Of a stretch of DNA of 64,000 bases, positions 59,701 to 64,000 are shown piece after piece; within the stretch, counting starts at the first letter, position 1, and each line of letters begins with the position of its first letter. The stretch comes from Margaritifera margaritifera (taxonomy: Eukaryota; Mollusca; Bivalvia; Unionida; Margaritiferidae). Below the pieces are notes generated by a model. It made no database searches. It saw nothing but the letters and a program-made list of their open reading frames with translations, and was not told the DNA's origin. The DNA lies in the NCBI GenBank assembly GCA_029931535.1, contig JAQPZY010000831.1, positions 1 through 64,000 on the forward strand. Reading direction: 5' to 3'. The translations under genes were made by a program, and so were the position numbers.

Positions 59701-61567
59701 TACATCTAAATCTAATGGTGTTGTACATCTGAATCTAATGGTGTTGTACATCTGAATCTAATGGTGTTGTATACCAGAACAATTCAGAATGTTCAAACAT
59801 GCTATCTGATGGTAAAGATTTCATGGCATTCAAAAGTTTGAAAAGTTTAATATTAACAAAAGGCTTGATATTTACATTTATATATTTTTTGTGTTAATTT
59901 ATCTCTAATGTTAAACTTACAACATTGTGCAGCCTCCAGCTTCCAGTAAAGCACATAACATCATATGTTTCTGAAGAAAAAAAATTAAACACACAATAAC
60001 AGAAAAGATATTAAAAATTTTATTTAAAAAAAACTGTGAATGTTTTCATATTGATTAGAATACCTATAAATTAATCTGATTAATTTGTAAATGATTATTT
60101 AATCTCTCTCTGACAGGTTTATGAAAGAAGAAAATAAATTGTGTGTTGAAATAAAGTCATCTTCACATGTCCGTGAAAAAATATAAATGACACAAATTTA
60201 AATAAAGACTTAAAATTTCTGGCAGAAATTGTGAAACTTGAAAACATGACTTAATCCAGAATATTAAAAAATATCCGATACCCCAAAATCCTAAACCAAC
60301 TTCCTGGGCATAACACAACTGACAGTATAAGCATCATGCCTAACTTTTGGGTGAGAGACTGCACAAGCAGTTTTGAAACATACTAAGCTAACAAACCTTC
60401 TGACTTCAGCTTCCCTAAAAAAAAATTTAATTTCTCTCAACTTGAGATTTTATGTTATTATGCACATGATATTTTTCACAATATTGGGGATTTTTTTCAC
60501 AGGCTGAGGTAGAAGAAACTGTTCAAAATAACCTTTAAACTTTTGGACTGTCATGTACGAAGTTTCTTAATTCTCTAATAATTCCTGTCAATCCTTAAAT
60601 TTTACTCACAACAAAACCAAGACTATCTTTTGAAAGCATTCAGTAGAATTACTGTCTATACTCGCTTATAAGTCAAGTCCAACTGCAAACTGCATAGACC
60701 CAGATTTGCCATCACATAATGCACCAGCACATCTGGATCTATGCAGTCTGTTAGGAGTAATCAGTAGAACAAACAACATAGACCCTGATCTGCTGATGCA
60801 TTATGTGATGTCAGATCAGGGTCTATGCGTTTGTAGTTGGACTCAACTTATAAGCAAGTATATATGATAGAAAAGATGCTCACAAATCTCAATTAGAGGA
60901 AGAAAATTTAAGAAGTGTAGGTGAAAACAGGACTTGATCAGAAGTGTAGGTGAAAACAGGACCTGATCAGAAGTGTAGGTGAAAACAGGATCTGATCATA
61001 AATGTAGGTGAAAACAGGACCTGATAGAAACTGATCCAAAGTGTAGGTGAAAACAGGACCTGATCAGAAGTGCAGATGAAAACAGGACCTGTTCAGAAGT
61101 ACAGAATCCAAATAACAAGATAATGTTTTCCTTTGAATGAGTCTTCAGGGTTTGAATTTGTAAATATATTTACAGAGATAAGTGTGGTAAATACTTACAT
61201 AGCCCATAACAAACCAAAGCCATCTAGCACTGTGTTAAATACTTAAACAGTCCATAACAAGTCAAAAAACCATCTAGCACTGTGTTAAATACTTACACAG
61301 CCCATAACAAGCCAAAACAATCCAGCACTGTCAAATACTTACATAGCCCATAACAAGCCAAAACCATCTAGCACTAAGTGGTTCTGAGTAGCCAAACGAT
61401 TGCTCCTCTGGAACATCATGACACTGTCGTGTGGGGAAAATCTCCCTCCATATGACTAGTTGTCCAAGAGACTGGTTTACTGATAGATCAAATAGGAAGT
61501 GATACTTCAAATACAAGCAAATATCCATTAGATCTTCTTTGGGTAAGTGACTGCACATCAGTTGGTC
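44198..61567 (-). CDS. INTU: Inturned, C-terminal 383 residues in nine exons (5' part outside window)
   Basis: Minus-strand exons 61567-61343, 59970-59921, 58849-58748, 53956-53829, 50646-50540, 50082-49985, 48012-47829, 47410-47268 and 44312-44198 join with GT/AG sites and matching phases into 383 codons plus TGA. The C-terminus (SYWVVGR... VFLCFHESAPQTVIELAYKL), the central ARWFWLVMGYKHMMLCALLE and a Ser-rich segment ending SDSFFK match my recollection of vertebrate inturned (about 940 residues in human). Inturned works with Fuzzy and WDPCP in the CPLANE complex at the ciliary base, for ciliogenesis and planar polarity. The N-terminal PDZ region and earlier exons must lie beyond 64000. The gene is large because of repeat-filled introns. 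Identification is by eye; no alignment was run. Confidence 0.85.
44715..44744. repeat. Poly-A tract
   Basis: About 30 A residues inside the TA-flanked element. Confidence 0.95.
45067..45291 (+). pseudogene. Transposase-related fragment, pogo/DDE_1 type (tentative)
   Basis: A 74-codon frame with PLLLGHLDLVVQIWIRKVR and NARIVIAVAEGIITTYAKH, a pattern I recall from the N-terminal DNA-binding region of pogo-like (DDE_1) transposases common in invertebrate genomes. No DDE catalytic core is visible downstream. It sits between inverted ends with TA duplications, which supports an origin as a mobile element. Confidence 0.5.
45849..46359. other. INTU intron, dispersed repeat sequence
   Basis: Contains a C10 run (about 46079-46088) and GGGCCATAACTC-type sequence. 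No coding exon. Confidence 0.4.
46360..47170. repeat. Long inverted repeat (~150-bp arms)
   Basis: The left arm (about 46368-46510; TGACTTTTCCCACCC, TTGAAATATCTGGACAG) is matched in reverse complement by the right arm (about 47025-47160; CTGTCCAAATATTTGAAA, GGTGGGAAAGGTCA). The spacer is about 500 bp. Identity looks roughly 70-75 percent by eye. It lies just inside the INTU intron next to the exon at 47268. Confidence 0.65.
47268..47410 (-). CDS. INTU: INTU exon (eighth shown)
   Basis: 143 nt, phase 0 in and phase 2 out, acceptor CCCTTAG, donor GTGAGT. It encodes VMIKEDKVGRYDIDDTFL, then EEAVLFTCTLSS and TLSYWVV. Confidence 0.88.
47829..48012 (-). CDS. INTU: INTU exon (seventh shown)
   Basis: 184 nt, phase 2 in and phase 0 out, acceptor AACTTCAG, donor GTATGA. 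It encodes LTVGAENCLFHFLYFDHLEG and then FHHCCCQMKKSFDNARRKK. The position and the NCLFHFL pattern fit the last longin-like domain of inturned. Confidence 0.88.
48471..49560. repeat. 32-bp minisatellite in an INTU intron
   Basis: More than 30 tandem units of ATGGATGTCTAAGCACTAAG followed by TCATCTCATGCT, with shorter 18-bp variants (GTGGATGTCTAAGCACTAA) inserted at several places. It extends over about 1.1 kb. Confidence 0.95.
49985..50082 (-). CDS. INTU: INTU exon (sixth shown)
   Basis: 98 nt, phase 0 in and phase 2 out, acceptor GTTTTAG, donor GTAAGT. It encodes ASRKGRLFPDVSVLVHDITE and then HRPEFLPVCFHKK. Confidence 0.85.
50350..50432. repeat. Double-hairpin element remnant e
   Basis: Only an end is left: TGCAATGGCAGATCAGAGTC and GACTTATAAGTGAGTATATA. 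Confidence 0.5.
50540..50646 (-). CDS. INTU: INTU exon (fifth shown): Ser-rich segment
   Basis: 107 nt, phase 1 in and phase 0 out, acceptor GTTGTAG, donor GTACGT. It encodes a Ser/Gly-rich linker (RKDSLGSEGSSESGGSDSFF), like the low-complexity region before the last domain of inturned. Confidence 0.85.
51177..51416 (-). repeat. tRNA-derived SINE, copy 4
   Basis: Same family and orientation. A 13-bp direct repeat CAGCTCATCATGT at 51164-51176 and 51417-51429 is a clean target-site duplication. Confidence 0.93.
51570..52735. repeat. ~145-bp tandem repeats, about eight units
   Basis: Each unit contains GGCACCATTTTCATTTAGGA, AGAAGTCTTCTGGTGAAAAC, a GATATGACCATCCATT-type segment and GATTTTCAAGATGGCTGCC. 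The units are diverged. It lies within an INTU intron. Confidence 0.85.
53640..53718. repeat. ~32-bp tandem repeat
   Basis: GACCAGACTGAACAGGATGC followed by CAGTTTACAAAGA occurs twice plus a partial unit. Confidence 0.85.
53829..53956 (-). CDS. INTU: INTU exon (fourth shown)
   Basis: 128 nt, phase 2 in and phase 1 out, acceptor TTGTTTCAG, donor GTATGA. It encodes RAASGFVSQVCPDDVHHTNS and then FDVLKKSFKKALVKE. Confidence 0.85.
54941..55163 (-). repeat. tRNA-derived SINE, copy 5 (5' truncated)
   Basis: Flanked by a perfect 13-bp duplication GACTGCATATTGG (54928-54940 and 55164-55176). The start of the tRNA-like head (first ~35 bases) is missing, the expected 5' truncation. The 3' end is a TTG/CAA-type simple tail. 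Confidence 0.93.
55177..56955. other. INTU intron, no recognised feature
   Basis: A CAGTGAAACCTGCTTATAAT stretch near 56622 resembles the end of a pogo/Tigger-type repeat. Otherwise nothing is seen. Confidence 0.4.
56956..57022 (-). tRNA. tRNA-like sequence (pseudogene or SINE head)
   Basis: The minus strand reads GGGATATTAGCTCAGTTGGT (A box), then GGTGGCTACTTGCCAC, and GAAGTTCGATTCCCAT (B box). The A and B boxes are good, but the D-stem and acceptor stem pair poorly, so I do not believe it is a working tRNA. Confidence 0.35.
57617..58203. repeat. Direct duplication of ~250-330 bp
   Basis: 57617-57943 and 57970-58203 share GGATGGATA-ATGCAAC, AAGTCTTTA, GTGCCAAA and GGAGTTTGAAG-TGATGA-CTGAGCATA in the same order. 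The first copy also contains an internal ~60-bp repeat (TTTAAGTCTTTAGACACCAA, twice). Confidence 0.75.
58210..58424 (+). repeat. Double-hairpin inverted-repeat element, copy f
   Basis: Full layout: first hairpin AGACCCTGATCTGC ... GCAGATCAGAGTCT, joining segment TGTTCTACTGATTAGTCCTT, second hairpin CAGACCCAGATCTGC ... GTAGATCTGGGTCT, and end TTACACGTGAGTATATA. Confidence 0.85.
58748..58849 (-). CDS. INTU: INTU exon (third shown)
   Basis: 102 nt, phase 2 in and phase 2 out, acceptor TTTGTAG, donor GTATTT. It encodes KTGVSTPDPFLIDQAKVVLM and then HLDNQGITIHCEN. Confidence 0.88.
59247..59770. repeat. 23-bp minisatellite with 17-bp variants
   Basis: About 23 tandem units of TAAATCTAATGGTGTTGTAC followed by ATC, with shortened units (TAATGGTGTTGTACATC) inserted at nearly regular intervals, suggesting a higher-order repeat of several units. 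Confidence 0.95.
59921..59970 (-). CDS. INTU: INTU exon (second shown)
   Basis: 50 nt, phase 0 in and phase 2 out, acceptor CTTCAG, donor GTAAGT. It encodes KHMMLCALLEAGGCTM. The LLEAGGC motif is conserved in my recollection of inturned. Confidence 0.88.
60655..60868 (-). repeat. Double-hairpin inverted-repeat element, copy g (opposite orientation)
   Basis: Same family, reversed. Begins ATACTCGCTTATAAGTC and ends ACTTATAAGCAAGTATATA, which shows the outer inverted ends most clearly. Confidence 0.85.
60912..61095. repeat. ~28-bp minisatellite
   Basis: About six units of GAAGTGTAGGTGAAAACAGG followed by ACCTGATCA. Confidence 0.9.
61191..61380. repeat. Tandem duplication of the INTU exon end and splice donor
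   Basis: Four units of about 45-60 bp each carry, on the minus strand, a GTGCTAGATGG...TTGTTATGG.CT segment followed by GTAAGTATTT or a mutated version (one has TTAAGT, one has CTGTGTAAGT). The rightmost unit is the true exon end with donor at 61342. The other three are intronic copies downstream of it. Confidence 0.85.
61343..61567 (-). CDS. INTU: INTU exon (first shown, most 5' in window)
   Basis: 225 nt, phase 0 in and phase 0 out, acceptor TTTTTCAG, donor GTAAGT. It encodes DQLMCSHLPKEDLMDICLYL, then NQSLGQLVIWREIFP, and ends SARWFWLVMGY. Reading through the donor meets a stop after three codons. Confidence 0.88.
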
Positions 61568-63771
61568 CTGAAAAATACAACAAAAAAACTATTTTATTGT
61601 CCATAACAAGAAATGAAGCTGGCTGAAGACATGAAAGCTACCCTGCACATATTTATTCAGAAACAAGAGATTTTATTTGCAAACACTCAATATGATAAAT
61701 ACTAGGTGATGATGAAGACAAACCAACAAGCTGATGTAAGTCACAATTACTCTTTTCTTTGACATGGTGATGCTGTACTTCCAAGAATGTATGCTCATAT
61801 CCAGTTTGATGACTGTACAAGCAAGAAACTCAACTAATCATCAAACATGTATATAATCACTGAAGTGTCAAAAGTATCAAAAGTAGATCAAGGTGACCTA
61901 CTTTTGATACTGTGATATAGTACTCCTCAGGATGCATGCACAAAGTTTCAAGACTATAAGTAACAGTTCCTGAAGCTGACCTGAACACAAAAAATTTACA
62001 TTATCAATCATCACTGGAGCGTGAAAAGTAGACACTCTGATCTACTTTTGGTATGGTTGTGTAGTACTTCGCCATATGTATGCAATATAAAGTTTTATGA
62101 TTGTACAAGCAACAGTGTCCCAGAAACTGACATAACCATGAAAAGTGTATATGATCATTGGAGGATGAAAATTAGGTTACAGTGACTTACTTTTGGTATG
62201 TTGGTGTAGTACACTTCAGGCTGTATGCACAAATAAACTTTCATGACTGTAGATGCAACAGTATCTGAGATATTGACATATAAGGTGTGCATCTGCTAAT
62301 GCCAATGCTACTGCCAATAGATGACTATGACACTGGGAATATTGCATAAGCACACCTGCACTCCATGCAGACAGGCTAAAAATCCACAATGCAGACATTT
62401 ATTGTACGGGTACATACCAAAGAAAACTGAAGTAACAAAATAAAACTGTTGTTACTGACTGCCTTATTAGCTTTCAATTTCTGCTTAATGAAATCATAAA
62501 TCATATATTTATAAATTATTAACACAAAGTGGTTTCACCAAAAATCAGAATCTAATGGATTTTACAATATAAGGTATACTTGCAAAGGCAAACCAGCCTT
62601 GAAAGAAAACATGATAAAAATAAAATCCTTCTTTTGAAATACAAGGACAAGGACTGAGTGTCCTGACCTATACTCCATTCAAGCTAGTATGGCAGCCTGT
62701 ATACATGCAACATATATCCACTGTACACATAGTAAATAGAAATAGAAATTATTGTTGTGCAATCAAGCATGTTTTAAAATACTGTAAATAAAACCAGGAG
62801 AATGGTGAGCAATTTGCTCACATAAATTTACCCCCAACCCTGCATCCCACCATCTACCCATGATGAAGATGAATCTATAGTAACAAAAATGTGCATAACT
62901 CTTCTGAAACTAGTGCAAGTAAAAATATTTGTCAACATGCATATCTGATGATGATGACCATAATATGTACTAAGTTTCACAGTAATCCACTAAAAACTGA
63001 AAGAGTAGTTGCAATTTACCAAATTCTGTCATACACCGCATTCAGTGGAAAGTAAAAAAGGGCAATAACTCTTACAAAAGTCATAGGAGAACAAAGATTT
63101 GTCATTATGTGCATCTGTTGTAGTAGTAGCAGTGCTTAAGGACATGTCAACACAATGGTGTCGATAAAAGTCAAGTTCTAAAGATTAAGATGATGACCAT
63201 AATATGTACTAAGTTTACAAAACAAGCCATAAAAAGCTGCAAGAAAAATTGCAGAACTAGTTGTGCTAACAATATGTACATCTCTAGGTAATGACCATAA
63301 TATTTAGCAAGTTTCATGGCAATCCTTCAAAAACTGCTGGACTAGTTGCACTAATGAGATAGTATCATATATTGCTACAAAACATGAAAGGGCAATAACT
63401 CTAATAACATAAACTGCTTGGGCAAAGAGATTCGTCAATATGCACATTTTCAGGTGATGACCATAATATTCACCAAGTTTCATGACAATTCATCAAAATT
63501 GTGGGACTAGTTGCACTAATAAAAGCCAGATGGAAGGACACACAGATGAGTGGATGGAAGGACACATGGATTACTATATACCCCTGCATCAAGGACACAT
63601 GGATTACTATATCCCCCTGCATCTAGGACACATGGATTACTATTTACCCCTGCATCATGTATAGAAGCAGGTTTATACAAGTCATGGTGAGCATAACATT
63701 TTAGCAATTGTTTAGTAAATTAAATACTTATGAAAATATTTAAAAAAAGCAAATACATACACAAAAGGAAT
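61568..63771. other. INTU upstream intron with degenerate repeats
   Basis: 61855-62290 contains three units of the ~140-bp family seen at 38705-39215. About 62880-63530 contains four to five degenerate ~130-bp units with GATGACCATAATAT, AAGTTTCA and AAAACTG. I find no exon. Confidence 0.55.
63561..63659. repeat. Three 33-bp tandem units
   Basis: GACACATGGATTACTATATA followed by CCCCTGCATCAAG, three times with few differences. The unit length is a multiple of three, so a chance open frame runs across it. Confidence 0.9.
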
Positions 63772-63985
63772 AAGGCTGCAGCATTTACACATTTAAATGG
63801 CTTACTTTAGTTTACTGCATGTAAATGTTTACAAGATCGGTAACCATGTAAATGAACATGCAAGTGATTGTCAGTGATGCTAGAATTACTCATTCCAATT
63901 AAATGATGTATTTCAACATTTCTGGTTAAGAGGACTGTTTCATAGGATTTTTCTGGTAATTGTTTTCTGAAAGTATGGATGATTT
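63772..63985. repeat. Dispersed repeat, inverted partner of 40145-40365
   Basis: Matches the partner in reverse complement, for example TTTACTGCATGTAAATGTTT and TTTTCTGAAAGTATG. Confidence 0.7.
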
Positions 63986-64000
63986 TCAGATCTAATATGA

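Noticed and set aside
63482..63664. Open frame with repeated HMDYYIPLH
   Set aside because: A 33-bp tandem unit divisible by three keeps the frame open by chance; no start context or splice sites.

Overview
This is a eukaryotic window, most likely from a bivalve mollusc or close lophotrochozoan. The evidence is intron-rich genes with GT/AG splice sites, a metazoan cilia gene, tRNA-derived SINEs, long micro- and minisatellites and mollusc-like dispersed repeats. No bacterial operons, CRISPR arrays or functional rRNA genes were seen. Most of the window is non-coding, and several short open frames are repeat artefacts.

Region 1 (1-13212) is a tandem array of one Ty3/Gypsy-type LTR retrotransposon in the form (partial internal)-LTR-internal-LTR-internal-LTR, with neighbours sharing 751-bp LTRs. 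Each internal region reads gag remnant - CCHC knuckle - aspartic protease - integrase - reverse transcriptase - RNase H, so integrase lies before RT. That is the Ty1/Copia order, known in Gypsy-type elements only from the Gmr1-like group. Gag has lost nearly all of its capsid region. The first 1892 bases contain no cytosine and are almost certainly a sequence-quality artefact within the first copy.

Region 2 (13.2-22.7 kb) holds a possible minus-strand gene (exons at 14.2-15.0 kb), a short plus-strand gene (15.9-16.3 kb), a near-perfect 149-bp palindrome, and decayed coding sequence (19.0-21.0 kb) that I attribute, with moderate to low confidence, to a Polinton/adintovirus-like DNA element.

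Region 3 (22.8-34.6 kb, plus) is a complete six-exon immunoglobulin-superfamily gene. It has a signal peptide, three Ig-type domains each encoded by one exon, a Gly/Ser linker and a short hydrophobic C-terminus. All five introns are phase 1. Intron 2 carries, in antisense, broken copies of a Polinton/adintovirus-type major capsid protein gene and a type-B DNA polymerase gene. Several microsatellites sit directly on this gene's splice sites.

Region 4 (44.2-61.6 kb, minus) is the 3' half of a gene I identify as inturned (INTU, ciliogenesis/planar polarity effector; CPLANE complex). Nine exons encode 383 residues to the stop codon with every phase matching. The 5' exons lie beyond the window. 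Its introns are packed with minisatellites, SINEs, inverted-repeat elements and a tandem duplication of a splice donor.

Regions 34.6-44.2 kb and 61.6-64 kb hold no recognised coding exon. They contain SINEs, a double-hairpin inverted-repeat family and ~135-bp degenerate repeats.
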